Counted from the first letter of the stretch, positions 46,125 to 55,504 are shown. The stretch is DNA of 64,000 bases from Pandoraea cepalis (GCF_902459665.1 NZ_CABPSL010000009.1:62001-126000); one strand, 5' to 3'. The notes: generated by a model not told the origin, from the letters alone. Numbers and translations: made by a program.

Positions 46125-47646
46125 TGAACAGGCTCCGCCGAAGGATGGGCTTCTTGACCTTCCCCGCGCCGGTTCTCGGAATCTGGTCATGAGATAAGGT
46201 GCGGACGGCTTCCGGCCACTTGAACTTCGAGAGCTTGCCGTCGCAGAACGTCTGAATCTCCGTGAGATCGAACTCGCGTCCATCCTGACGTGGAACTAGC
46301 ACCGCGAGCACGATCTCGCCGAGGACGTCATGCGGCTGTGCCAATGCAATGGCCTCTCGTACCTCGGGATGCGTCGCGAGGCACTCCTCAACCTCGAGGC
46401 TCGAAATGTTCTCCCCACCGCGCCGAATAATCGACTTGAGGCGGTCCACGAAGTAAAAGCGTCCGGCCCTGTCGCGAAATGCCAGATCGCCCGTGTGAAA
46501 CCAGCCGTCGTGTACGGCGTCCTGCGTCTCGGCAGCGTTATTGAGGTAACCAGCGAAGCCCTGGCCAAACCGGGCGACGATTTCGCCCACCTCTTCAGGC
46601 TCACATTCGCGGCGCGTCGTGATGTCGACAACCCGCAGGTCGATCCCCCGTACTGGCGCCCCCATACAGGCGTATGAGAAGGGATTGTCGTCCGCGATGA
46701 AGTTCGTCAGCGTTCCGAAGGTTTCGGTCATGCCGTAGCCGTCGATGACTGGACAGCCCCATCGCGCCTGGAGCGCGCCGCGGCGCGGTGAGGAGCCAGC
46801 GCCAAACACAAATCGCAATCCTCCGAGCGCAAGTCGTTCGTCTGCGCTAACCGCCCGCTGTTGCAAAATGTAGAGGATCGTCGCCATCGTCCAGAGCACC
46901 GTAGGTCGGCTGCGGGCGGCCTGCTCCCAGAAACGGGACGCGCTGAAGCGACGTGCCAGTATCAGCGTGCCCGCCGACATCAAGGTCAGGGACATGCCCC
47001 AGTTGAGTGCGGCGCTATGACTAAGTGGCGTAACCAGCATGATCCGGTCGCGTTCCCAAGTCTTGAGGCACTCCGCATATCCGGAGATGGCACGCACCAC
47101 CGCGCCGTGAGTCTGCAAACCGGCTTTGTGTGCGCCGCCCGTCGTGCCGGAAGTGAATGTCGCCGCCAGGCCATCGTGCTCGTCGATGTCCGCGTGCCGC
47201 GGCAGGGAGGGGCCGGTCGGGACGAGCGTATCGTTCGTCATGTCGGTCACGCCAGCAACAGTGACTCCAGAAGTCGCTTCGTGAAACTCACGGGCTATCG
47301 TGGCGAAGTCTTCACCGTGAATGAGGTAATTCGCGCCAACGCTCTCCAGCATGCTCACGAGCTCCGACAGCGTCAGTGCCGGATGCAAGCCGACGCAAAC
47401 CGCTCCGATCTTTTGGCACGCCAGGTACGTCACGACCCAGTCTGGCGAGTTGTGCATCAATAGCGCGAGGATGGATTTCCTGCCGACGCCCAATTCCATC
47501 AGTTCCCGTGCACGAGCGCTAGCAAATTGATTTGCTTGCGCATAGGTCAGATGAATGTCGGAGCGGTCCGCTTCGGCAACAAAGTGCAGGAAAGGACGGT
47601 CGGGGACACTTTGGGCGGTGCGCTCGAAATAATCGATTAACAACAT
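46114..47646 (-). CDS. Acyl-CoA ligase (AMP-forming), CaiC-like
   Basis: A 510-residue ANL-superfamily ligase with A3 motif FTSGTTGGAHKAG near residue 167, A5 YGMTETFG near 303, A7/A8 FHTGDLAF and DRLKSIIRRGGENIS, and C-terminal Lys in TGAGKVKK. The layout resembles CaiC/crotonobetaine-type ligases. The A3 loop GGAHKAG lacks the usual second PKG, so activity may be altered. 26 bases downstream of the hydratase gene in the same minus-strand operon. Confidence 0.85.
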   Translation of the reverse strand: MLLIDYFERTAQSVPDRPFLHFVAEADRSDIHLTYAQANQFASARARELMELGVGRKSILALLMHNSPDWVVTYLACQKIGAVCVGLHPALTLSELVSMLESVGANYLIHGEDFATIAREFHEATSGVTVAGVTDMTNDTLVPTGPSLPRHADIDEHDGLAATFTSGTTGGAHKAGLQTHGAVVRAISGYAECLKTWERDRIMLVTPLSHSAALNWGMSLTLMSAGTLILARRFSASRFWEQAARSRPTVLWTMATILYILQQRAVSADERLALGGLRFVFGAGSSPRRGALQARWGCPVIDGYGMTETFGTLTNFIADDNPFSYACMGAPVRGIDLRVVDITTRRECEPEEVGEIVARFGQGFAGYLNNAAETQDAVHDGWFHTGDLAFRDRAGRFYFVDRLKSIIRRGGENISSLEVEECLATHPEVREAIALAQPHDVLGEIVLAVLVPRQDGREFDLTEIQTFCDGKLSKFKWPEAVRTLSHDQIPRTGAGKVKKPILRRSLFNAN

Positions 47647-47672
47647 GATGGATAGTCCGGTAGTTCAACCTG

Positions 47673-48473
47673 TCAGACTGTGCGGAAATCACGCCGTTCT
47701 CGCACCGCCTGGTGGAGACGCTCATTTGCCTCGGGCGTTGCAAGCGTGTCGACAAAAAGGGCGCGTTCTTTCTGAAGGCCTTCTTGGAGCGAGGTTTCAC
47801 TTGCCTGATGAATGAGTCTCTTGCCGTGTGCGATCGCGGTTGGCGAAAGCTTGTCAAACCTCTTCGCCCATTCCAGTGTCAAGTCGAGTACCGGGCCCGA
47901 GCTCACCTCATGCACCAGCCCGACTGCGAGCGCTTCCGCGGGCGACAGGCGCCTTCCGAACAACACTAGCTCGAGCGCGCGGGCCGCGCCAACAGTTCGT
48001 ACAAGTCGTTGCGTCCCGCCAGCGCCTGGCACAAGTCCGACAAGAATCTCAGGCTGCCCCAGCAGGTAATTGCCGCTCTCGGCTATTCGAAAGTCACAGG
48101 CAAGCGCAAGCTCGCAACCGAACCCCATTGCGTTGCCATTGATCGCTGCGATCACCGGCTTTGCAGAGTCCTCAATGCGTCGGAAAAGGACATCCATCTC
48201 GCGCTCGGGTGTGTGCGCGTGTTCGGCATACCGATCGCCACGTCGGGTCAGTTTGCGGCTCAATGCCTCAAGTTCTGCTAACTCGTAATGCTGGATAAAC
48301 ACACCGGCATCCGCGCCGGTGAAGATGACCGTTCGCACAAGTGGATCGCGCTCAGCAGCACGAAACGCGCGCAGAAGCTCGCCGACAAGTTCATGCGTCA
48401 TGTATCCGTGAGGTGGATTGGAGACTGTGATCACGGCTGCGCTGCCGTAGGATCGGGTGCGAACTTCACTCAT
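47673..48473 (-). CDS. Enoyl-CoA hydratase
   Basis: A 266-residue crotonase with both catalytic Glu (GFGCELALACD, LGQPEILVGLVPGAGG). First gene of the minus-strand cluster divergent from tetR. The ATG at 48473 (MSEVRTRS) follows GAGG; a longer frame to 48614 would cover the operators. It would supply hydratase activity that the atypical crotonase downstream seems to lack. Confidence 0.88.
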   Translation of the reverse strand: MSEVRTRSYGSAAVITVSNPPHGYMTHELVGELLRAFRAAERDPLVRTVIFTGADAGVFIQHYELAELEALSRKLTRRGDRYAEHAHTPEREMDVLFRRIEDSAKPVIAAINGNAMGFGCELALACDFRIAESGNYLLGQPEILVGLVPGAGGTQRLVRTVGAARALELVLFGRRLSPAEALAVGLVHEVSSGPVLDLTLEWAKRFDKLSPTAIAHGKRLIHQASETSLQEGLQKERALFVDTLATPEANERLHQAVRERRDFRTV

Positions 48474-48514
48474 TAGACGCCTCGTGATGGGAAACATAGA
48501 AGCGATAATATGAC

Positions 48515-48528
48515 AGAGCGCTCGCTCT
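48515..48528. promoter_or_regulatory. TetR operator half-region 1
   Basis: AGAGCGCTCGCTCT, itself a near palindrome (AGAGCG-CT-CGCTCT). It lies in the -35/-10 spacer of a minus-strand promoter (TTGCAG, 16 bases, TATTAT) for the catabolic cluster. Confidence 0.75.
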
Positions 48529-48543
48529 GCAAACAATTTTTTA

Positions 48544-48557
48544 AGAGCGAGCGCTCT
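48544..48557. promoter_or_regulatory. TetR operator half-region 2
   Basis: AGAGCGAGCGCTCT, the exact reverse complement of the first operator, 15 bases away. Its last base overlaps a plus-strand TATAAT (48557-48562) facing tetR. Confidence 0.75.
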
Positions 48558-48719
48558 ATAATGGCGATGACGGCACAGGTTGGTAAGCCTTGACCTATGG
48601 GGCATCGCGACCATTTACCGGAACGACGGCAGGGTCCTGGTTAGGGTATGTCCCGATGGGGCCAAGACAATCCGCATGGCGCAAAACGGCGCTAAACACT
48701 CACAGGAAGCAGAACACAG

Positions 48720-49352
48720 ATGTCAAAAACTGGAATGCCACGACGGGAAGAATTTCTGGAGGTGGCCTTGAAGCGTTTCTCACGCTATGGATACGTGGCG
48801 ACATCCACGCGAGAACTCTGCGCCGATCTAGGCATCGTCCCTTCAGCGATCTACAACTACTTCCCGTCGAAAGAGGCCGTTATCCTTGCAATCGAGGACA
48901 GAGAGATGTCACAGATGCTCAGTGAACTTGAGGCCATTGATCGAGAGCTTCGTGGGGATGTCAAAGGCCGACTAGTCAGCGTCGTCAAGTATGTAATGGC
49001 TCAGGCCATCATTCGCCGAGAGTCGTGGCGATTGATGGCCGAGATGCTCCGGTCGTTGAAGCCCGAAAATCGAACGCGAGTGATTGCTCGGCGCGACGCC
49101 GTGGAGAAGATTGTGCGTGGGACGCTTGCCGATGCGGTTCGTGAAAAGTTGATTCCGCCGCAAGACGTCAAGCTCGCGTGCCTGCAACTTTTCAGCATGG
49201 CGGAAGGCATGTCAGGTTGGTATCAGGATGCGGGCCAGTACAGCGCAGAGCAGATCTCGTCGCATGCGGCCGAGTTCTTCTTGCGCGCAGTCGGTTGGGA
49301 TCGCGCCCACACGGAAGTTTGTGGCAAGCAGAAGCGCACGCGTGGCATTTAA
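48720..49352 (+). CDS. TetR-family transcriptional regulator
   Basis: A 210-residue TetR protein: N-terminal HTH with TSTRELCADLGIVPSAIYNYFPSKEA near residues 27-53, then an all-helical effector domain. It is divergent from the minus-strand CoA cluster and has two mirror-image operators in the intergenic region, so it most likely represses both itself and the cluster and is released by an acyl-CoA or related effector. The plus-strand leader is about 155 bases long; no other gene was seen in it. Confidence 0.88.
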   Translation: MSKTGMPRREEFLEVALKRFSRYGYVATSTRELCADLGIVPSAIYNYFPSKEAVILAIEDREMSQMLSELEAIDRELRGDVKGRLVSVVKYVMAQAIIRRESWRLMAEMLRSLKPENRTRVIARRDAVEKIVRGTLADAVREKLIPPQDVKLACLQLFSMAEGMSGWYQDAGQYSAEQISSHAAEFFLRAVGWDRAHTEVCGKQKRTRGI

Positions 49353-49825
49353 CGATGTATCTACGATTGGTGTGTGTGCGGTCAGTTGTCCACCGCTTGG
49401 TGCGCGAAACGCCGCAGCCGCAGTCGGTGCCGCACTTCATCAACGAAGTGTGGTCGATGGACTTCATGCATGATCAGCGCGTTGACGGGCGCAGCATTCT
49501 GGCGCTGAACGTGATTGATGATTTCACCCGCGAGGCGCTGGGCATTGAGGTGGATTTCTCGCTGCCGCCCGAGCGGGTAATTCGCACGCTGAAGCAGCAC
49601 ATCGAATGGCGCGGCAAGCCGAAGGGGATTCGTTGTGACAAGGCCCGGAATACCTGAGTGCGGCCATTGTGAGGTGGACGCAGAAGCAAGGCATAAGGCT
49701 GAAATACGTCGAGCCGGGCGTGCCCCAGCATAACGCCTATATCGAACAGTTCAATCGGACCGCTCGATACGAATGGCGCTCGCAAGTTCTGTGGGAAGAC
49801 CTGGAGCATGTTCGGCAGGCGCATA
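49353..49825 (+). pseudogene. IS3-family (IS407-like) transposase remnant, frameshifted
   Basis: Begins directly after the tetR stop. One frame reads NEVWSMDFMHDQ, LNVIDDFTREALGIEVDFSL and EWRGKPKGIRCDK, then stops; after a one-base deletion near 49641 the next frame reads GPEYLSAAIVRWTQ and NAYIEQFNRT, part of the same DDE domain. Similarity is lost near VRQA at about 49825. Both N-terminal and C-terminal parts are missing. Confidence 0.85.
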
Positions 49826-50143
49826 TCTTCGCCAAGGCTCCAATGCACGGCCAAGATATTTCGGCATTTCCCGATTTTCGGACTTCGGGTCCGACGCCCC
49901 CCCCTTCGGATAGTACGGCTCAATTGCCGTGAACAATCGCGACCACGGCACAAGCTACTCCATCTCGTCCAGGGAACGCTGACGCCGGGTCATTCGCGTC
50001 TTGTCTGCACCGCCCGCTTCCACATCGCCGATTTGTCGCGCCATCGTCGTTGGCCCCCTGCCGTAAACCATCGCGACAACCACTTCGGACACGTCTCTGG
50101 CTACCGCTGTGCCAAGACATCAGCGTTTCCTGACGTCTGAACG
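49826..50143. other. Non-coding stretch at the right edge of the island
   Basis: About 320 bases between the IS3 remnant and the asparaginase stop. No gene or element was recognised; a C-rich tract (CCCCCCCC) lies near 49900. Confidence 0.5.
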
Positions 50144-51184
50144 TCAATACTCGTCAAACAAGCTCTGCATGCGCTCGCGCGGCACGCCCGCCTGCAACGC
50201 GAGCATCAGCAAGACACGCGCCTTGAACGGATGCAGGTTGCCTGCACTCACGAAACCATACTGATCGTCGGGTGCCGCGCCGTTGTGCATGACATGTCCG
50301 CTGCCCACCCGCGCGGCGCGCACGACTGTCACACCGCGCTGCACCGCTTCGGCCAGCGCCTGTTGCAGCAATGAATGCAGCGAGCCGTTGCCCGTGCCCG
50401 CCACCACGATGCCCTGCACGCCGGCTTCCACCAGCGCGTCGACGGCGATCCGCGACACCCCCGCATAACTCGATACCACCTCGACAGCCGGCAACTCTCC
50501 CGAAAGCCCAACGAACTCGCTCTCGACGGTGTGGTACTGCAACGCCGCACGTTGATACGCCACGCGCTCGTCCTGCACCCAGCCAAGCACGCCGATTTCC
50601 GGCGAGTGAAACGCATCGACCTTGTAGGTACTCGTCTTGATGACGTCGCGCGCGCAATGAATCTGGTTGTTGATGGCGACCATCACGCCGCGCCCGGCCG
50701 AAATGGGGTCGGTGGCCACGCGCACGGCGTTGAGCAGGTTGAGCGGGCCGTCAGCCGAGAGCGCCGTCGCGGGCCGCATCGCCGCGGTCAGCACCACCGG
50801 CTTGCGACTGTTGACCGTCAGATGCAGGTAGTACGCCGTTTCTTCAAGCGTATCGGTGCCATGGGTAATCACCGCACCGGCCACATCGGGCTGCGAGAGC
50901 AACGCATTCACGCGCGCGGCCAGCTTCTGCCAAAGCGCCACGCTCATGTCCTTGCTATCGATCTGCGCGACCTGCTCCGCGTGGATATGCGCAACGCTGC
51001 CCAGCGCCGGAACCGCCGCGAGCAAGTCCTGGACACCGAGGGCCCCGGCTTGATAAGCGGCGGTACGCGTGGCGTCGGACGCGCTGCCCGCGATCGTGCC
51101 CCCCGTGGCGAGCAACGCAATGCGCGGCAGATCGCCCGATGACACCGTGTAGTGGGGAATCGGGTTGAATGAGGTCGAAGTCAT
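50144..51184 (-). CDS. Type II-like L-asparaginase
   Basis: A 346-residue asparaginase. The first active-site Thr is in LLATGGTIAGS near residue 29 and the second Thr-Lys region in THGTDTLEETAYYL near 108. A clear signal peptide is not seen: the N-terminus is polar (MTSTSFNPIPHY), so it may be cytoplasmic. It hydrolyses asparagine to aspartate and ammonia. An in-frame extension to 51349 is Arg/Ala-rich and unlikely. Confidence 0.92.
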   Translation of the reverse strand: MTSTSFNPIPHYTVSSGDLPRIALLATGGTIAGSASDATRTAAYQAGALGVQDLLAAVPALGSVAHIHAEQVAQIDSKDMSVALWQKLAARVNALLSQPDVAGAVITHGTDTLEETAYYLHLTVNSRKPVVLTAAMRPATALSADGPLNLLNAVRVATDPISAGRGVMVAINNQIHCARDVIKTSTYKVDAFHSPEIGVLGWVQDERVAYQRAALQYHTVESEFVGLSGELPAVEVVSSYAGVSRIAVDALVEAGVQGIVVAGTGNGSLHSLLQQALAEAVQRGVTVVRAARVGSGHVMHNGAAPDDQYGFVSAGNLHPFKARVLLMLALQAGVPRERMQSLFDEY

Positions 51185-51370
51185 GGCAGTAATTGTATCC
51201 AATACTGCCCGGCTTCCCAATCGCTGAAAATATGGAACCCGCCGCGTTGAACGGGATCGCGGCCGGGTCACGGCCGACGGGCAGCGGCGCGCCCGACAAC
51301 GCGGGACGACACCAGGCAACGCCCGGCGCCGCTTGAGCAGGCCGCCCATGCGGCCCGGCGCGACGACACA

Positions 51371-52309
51371 TCAGGCCGCGAAGTCGAGCGCGTCCCGCAG
51401 TTGCGTCGAGATGTCCTGCTCCTTGAGCGCCGGGGCGAGCATTTCGATGAAGCGGTAGGCATACGAGCGCAGGAACGCACCGCGGCGCAAGCCGATGCGC
51501 GTCGTGCTCGGCTCGAACGCGTTGTCGAGTTCCAACACCACCAGATCCTGGTCCTTGCGCGGATCGACAGCCATCGCCGCCACGATCCCCACGCCCAATC
51601 CCAGCTCGACGTATGTCTTGATCACGTCCGTATCGAGCGCAGTGAGCACGATGTCCGGCACCAGGCCCAGGTCCGCAAACGCCTTGTCCACGTGCGAGCG
51701 GCCTGTGAAGTCGCCGTCATAGGTGATGATTGGATAGTCGGCGATCTCCGCCAGCGTGACGCCCGCTCGCCCGACGAGCGGATGAGCCTTCGGCACGACG
51801 GCGACGTGATGCCACGAATAGCACGGGAACGTGACAATATCGGGAAAGCGATCGAGCGCCTCGGTCGTGATGCCGATGTCGGCCTCGCCGTCGATCACCA
51901 TCTGAGCGATCTGACGCGGGCTGCCCTGCCTTAACGCCAGTTGCACCTTTGGGAACACGCTCGTGAATTGCTTGATGACCTGCGGCAGCGCATAGCGCGC
52001 CTGCGTGTGGGTCGTCGCCAGCACGAGATGGCCGCTGTCCTGATCCGCGAACTGACGCGCCACACGGCGCAAGTTCTCGGCGTCGAGCAACATGCGCTCG
52101 ATCAGTTGCAGCACGGCCTTGCCTGGCTCGGTCAGCCCCGTGAGCCGCTTGCCGCGACGCACGAAAACATCCACGCCCAGTTCGTCTTCGAGATCCTTGA
52201 TCTGCTTGCTCACGCCCGACTGCGACGTGTACAGCGCACTGGCGGCTTCCGTCAGGTTGAGATTCTGCCGAACGGCTTCGCGCACGTAGCGCAATTGCTG
52301 AAAATTCAT
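51371..52309 (-). CDS. cysB: CysB-type LysR regulator of sulfur assimilation
   Basis: A 312-residue LysR protein with the CysB signature MNFQQLRYVREAVRQNLNLTEAA, ALYTSQSGVSKQIKDLE and the inducer-pocket TTHTQARYALP. It activates sulfate uptake and cysteine genes, responding to N-acetylserine. Next to the sulfate ABC genes in the same direction. The ATG at 52309 is preferred over an in-frame 52342. Confidence 0.92.
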   Translation of the reverse strand: MNFQQLRYVREAVRQNLNLTEAASALYTSQSGVSKQIKDLEDELGVDVFVRRGKRLTGLTEPGKAVLQLIERMLLDAENLRRVARQFADQDSGHLVLATTHTQARYALPQVIKQFTSVFPKVQLALRQGSPRQIAQMVIDGEADIGITTEALDRFPDIVTFPCYSWHHVAVVPKAHPLVGRAGVTLAEIADYPIITYDGDFTGRSHVDKAFADLGLVPDIVLTALDTDVIKTYVELGLGVGIVAAMAVDPRKDQDLVVLELDNAFEPSTTRIGLRRGAFLRSYAYRFIEMLAPALKEQDISTQLRDALDFAA

Positions 52310-52339
52310 GAGGGGACTCCACCCTGTGGCTTGCCGGTT

Positions 52340-52479
52340 CATGACGTCTTGTTCATGACGTCTTGTTCGTAAGGTCCTGTACGTGACGTCGTGTTTGCTA
52401 CGTCGTGTTTGCTACGTCGTGTTTGCTACGTCGTGTTTGCTACGTCGTATTTGCTAGGCCTTGTTCGCTACGTCTTGTC
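52340..52479. repeat. 14-bp tandem repeat array, ten units
   Basis: Ten head-to-tail 14-mers with consensus TGCTACGTCGTGTT between 52340 and 52479. Units 5-7 are identical; units at the ends diverge (for example CATGACGTCTTGTT twice at the start and CGCTACGTCTTGTC at the end). It occupies the upstream region of cysB and lies between the cysA stop and the cysB start. Beyond it, 52480-52564 shows further GTCGTTGG-like decay products. Confidence 0.95.
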
Positions 52480-52564
52480 CGGTCGTTGGTTAGATCGTCT
52501 GTCAGGTCGTTAGGCGTGGCGCCCCCAGGTCGCGTGGACTAGCGCCGTCGTTTTGCCGTGCGGC

Positions 52565-53653
52565 TCACGCCGGCGCGGCAAACACCCGCAACTGACGCGG
52601 CACCGCCCGCAGCGGCGCACCACTTTGTGCACCGAGCGCCTGCCAGCCCGAGCGAGTCAGTTCCGCCTCCCACATCGCCCCTCCCGGCGCGGCAAGTTCC
52701 ACGCGCACCGTGCCGCCCAGCGGAATCGCGCGGCGCACGGTCACGTCGATCGCCGGCCCGCCTTCGTGCGCAGGCAGCAGTGCGAGATCGTGTGGACGCA
52801 CGTATGCCATCACGCGACCGTCCTGCGGCGCAGCGGGCAAATCGTCCTTGTGCACCGTCACGCGAAACGCGCCGGCACCGGCATCGACATCGGCAGTGAA
52901 ATCTTGCGCGCGCAACTCCCCCGGCAGCCGGTTCACGGCCCCGAGAAACTCATAGACGAACGGGCTGCGCGGCGTGTCGTACACGTCCTGTGGCGCGCCG
53001 ATCTGTTCGACGCTGCCGCGATTCATCAGCACTATACGGTCGGCCACTTCGAGCGCCTCTTCCTGGTCGTGCGTGACGAAGATCGTGGTGATGTGCAGCT
53101 CGTCGTGCAGACGGCGAAGCCAGCTACGCAATTCCTTGCGCACCTTGGCATCGAGCGCCCCGAACGGTTCGTCGAGCAGCAGCACCTTCGGCTCGACGGC
53201 CAGCGCACGCGCCAACGCAATGCGCTGACGCTGACCGCCCGAGAGTTCCGCCGGATAGTGATCGGCCAGCCAGTCGAGTTGCACCAGGCCAAGCAGTTCA
53301 TGCACCTTGGCGCGGATCTGCGCGTCCGCGAGCCGCTCGCGGCGCGACTTCACGCGCAGCCCGAACGCCACATTCTCGAACACGGTCATGTGACGGAAGA
53401 GCGCATAGTGCTGAAACACGAAGCCGACCTGACGCTCGCGCGTGCCGACCGTCGCCACGTCCTCGCCGTTGAGCACGACGCGACCGGCGTCGGCGAACTC
53501 CAGGCCCGCGACGATACGCAGCAGTGTGGTCTTGCCGCAGCCGGACGGCCCCAGCAGCGCGACCAGTTCGCCCGTCGGGAATTCCAGCGTGACGTCATCG
53601 AGCGCCGCAAAATCGCCGAAGCGTTTTGACACCCGTTGTACCTGAATGCTCAT
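52565..53653 (-). CDS. cysA: Sulfate/thiosulfate ABC transporter ATP-binding protein
   Basis: A 362-residue ABC ATPase: Walker A GPSGCGKT near residue 34, signature LSGGQRQR, Walker [13 protein letters not shown], and a C-terminal TOBE-like domain. It powers uptake through CysT/CysW. Last gene of the sbp-cysTWA string; 27 bases after cysW. Confidence 0.95.
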   Translation of the reverse strand: MSIQVQRVSKRFGDFAALDDVTLEFPTGELVALLGPSGCGKTTLLRIVAGLEFADAGRVVLNGEDVATVGTRERQVGFVFQHYALFRHMTVFENVAFGLRVKSRRERLADAQIRAKVHELLGLVQLDWLADHYPAELSGGQRQRIALARALAVEPKVLLLDEPFGALDAKVRKELRSWLRRLHDELHITTIFVTHDQEEALEVADRIVLMNRGSVEQIGAPQDVYDTPRSPFVYEFLGAVNRLPGELRAQDFTADVDAGAGAFRVTVHKDDLPAAPQDGRVMAYVRPHDLALLPAHEGGPAIDVTVRRAIPLGGTVRVELAAPGGAMWEAELTRSGWQALGAQSGAPLRAVPRQLRVFAAPA

Positions 53654-53680
53654 GGTCTTGCTCCTCGAATCAATATCGGC

Positions 53681-54586
53681 TCAGGCCGGCACGACGTCTT
53701 CGCGACGCGCTGCCTTGTCCTGCGCCAGCTTGCGCTCAGCCCACAGCTTCAGCGCCAGCGTGGCGAGCGCGAGCATCGCGAGAATCGACGCCGCCGCGAA
53801 CGCGCCCACCGTGTGGTAGTCGTTGTATTCAATTTCCACGTGCAGCGGCAGCGTGTTCGTCTCGCCGCGAATATGGCCGGAGACGACCGACACGGCACCG
53901 AACTCGCCCATCGCCCGGGCATTGCAAAGGATCACGCCATACAGCAGGCCCCATTTGATTTTCGGCAGCGTCACGCGCGTGAATATCTGCCACCCGCTGG
54001 CCCCCAGCACGCGCGCCGCCTCCTCCTCTTCGCTGCCCTGCGCCTGCATGAGCGGGATCAATTCGCGCGCGACGAATGGGAACGTGACGAACACCGTCGC
54101 GAGTATCAGTCCAGGCAGCGCGAACACGACCTTCAGGTTGTGCGCGTCGAGAAAGTCCCACAGCGGCCCCTGACGACCGAAGATCAGCAGGAACGTGATG
54201 CCCGCGATCACCGGCGAGACCGAGAACGGCAAGTCGATGAGCGTCGTCAACACGCTCTTGCCCTTGAAGTCGAAACGCGCAATCGCCCACGACGCCGCCA
54301 CGCCGAACACCAGGTTGAGCGGCACGGCGATGACGGCGATCAACAGCGTGAGACGAAGGGCCGACAGGGCATCGTCGTTCGTCAACCCATTCCAATACGC
54401 GGCGAAGCCTTTGCCAAGCGCGGTGACGAAGACCGACGCGAGCGGCAAGAGCAGAAACAAAGCGAAGAACAACAGCGCCACGGCAATGAGTGCGCCCTTG
54501 ACGAACGCCGGCTCGTCGGTCGGATTGACCTGGCGGGCCTGGATCGGTTGCAGCAAGGCGCGCGACAGCGCAAGTGAATCGGACAT
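53681..54586 (-). CDS. cysW: Sulfate ABC transporter permease CysW
   Basis: A 301-residue six-helix permease with the EAA loop (VARELIPLMQAQGSEEEEAA) that contacts CysA. It pairs with CysT in the inner membrane. The start at 54586 is MSDSLALSR; a longer frame into cysT is an artefact. Confidence 0.94.
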   Translation of the reverse strand: MSDSLALSRALLQPIQARQVNPTDEPAFVKGALIAVALLFFALFLLLPLASVFVTALGKGFAAYWNGLTNDDALSALRLTLLIAVIAVPLNLVFGVAASWAIARFDFKGKSVLTTLIDLPFSVSPVIAGITFLLIFGRQGPLWDFLDAHNLKVVFALPGLILATVFVTFPFVARELIPLMQAQGSEEEEAARVLGASGWQIFTRVTLPKIKWGLLYGVILCNARAMGEFGAVSVVSGHIRGETNTLPLHVEIEYNDYHTVGAFAAASILAMLALATLALKLWAERKLAQDKAARREDVVPA

Positions 54587-54606
54587 GAGCGAGACGTTCT
54601 CTTGAA

Positions 54607-55470
54607 TCAAGCGCCACTGGCGCGTCGGCCCGCATGGCGGCGTTGCAGCCACCATTGCAGGGTATTGATCAGCAGCAGCAACACAAACGAGATCACCAGC
54701 ATGACCACGGCCAGTGCCGCGGCGCCTGCATAGTCGTACTGCTCGAGCTTGGTGACGATCAGCAGTGACGTGATTTCCGAGACCATCGGAATGTTGCCGG
54801 CAATGAAGATGACCGAGCCGTACTCCCCCACCGCGCGCGCAAACGCCAGCGCAAAACCGGTCAGTAGCGCAGGCAGCACCGCGGGGAGAATGACGTGACG
54901 CAGTGTCTGCCAACGTGTTGCGCCCAGACACGCGGCGGCCTCTTCCTGTTCGCGTTCAAATTCCTCGAGCACCGGCTGGAGCGTGCGCACAACGAACGGC
55001 AATCCGATAAATGTCAGCGCCACGAAGATGCCCAACGGCGTAAACGCGATCTTGAGATCGAGCAGCGCGAACCAGCGTCCGATCCAGCCGTTCGGCGCGT
55101 AGATCGAGGCCAGCACGATCCCCGCGACCGACGTCGGCAAGGCAAATGGCAGGTCGATCAGCGCATCGACGAAACGCTTGCCGGGGAATGAGTAGCGCAC
55201 GAGCACCCACGCCAGCACGACACCGAACACGGCGTTGAGCATGGCCGCCGCGAGCGACAGGCCGAACGTGAGGCGGTATGAGGCCAACACGCGCGGCGAA
55301 CTCACGGCGGCGATAAAGCTCGTCCAATCGAGCGAGCTGGCCTTGATGAAAACCATCAGCAGCGGCACCAACACCACGAGGCTCAGATAGCCGACGGTGT
55401 AGCCCATCGTCAGGCCAAATCCTGGCAAGGCACTCGGCTTGCGCCAGAGCGGAAACAGTACGGTACTCAC
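54607..55470 (-). CDS. cysT: Sulfate ABC transporter permease CysT
   Basis: A 287-residue permease with six hydrophobic helices and the EAA-type loop VRTLQPVLEEFEREQEEAA. The GTG at 55470 has AAAGGGA eight bases upstream; MGYTVGYL further in is a less likely start. 20 bases before cysW, 34 after sbp. Confidence 0.92.
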   Translation of the reverse strand: MSTVLFPLWRKPSALPGFGLTMGYTVGYLSLVVLVPLLMVFIKASSLDWTSFIAAVSSPRVLASYRLTFGLSLAAAMLNAVFGVVLAWVLVRYSFPGKRFVDALIDLPFALPTSVAGIVLASIYAPNGWIGRWFALLDLKIAFTPLGIFVALTFIGLPFVVRTLQPVLEEFEREQEEAAACLGATRWQTLRHVILPAVLPALLTGFALAFARAVGEYGSVIFIAGNIPMVSEITSLLIVTKLEQYDYAGAAALAVVMLVISFVLLLLINTLQWWLQRRHAGRRASGA

Positions 55471-55504
55471 GCTTGCATCCCTTTGTCTTCTCGGGCCCTG
55501 GGGG

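Noticed and set aside
52340-52479. CRISPR array
   Set aside because: Units are contiguous 14-mers without spacers and no cas genes are present.
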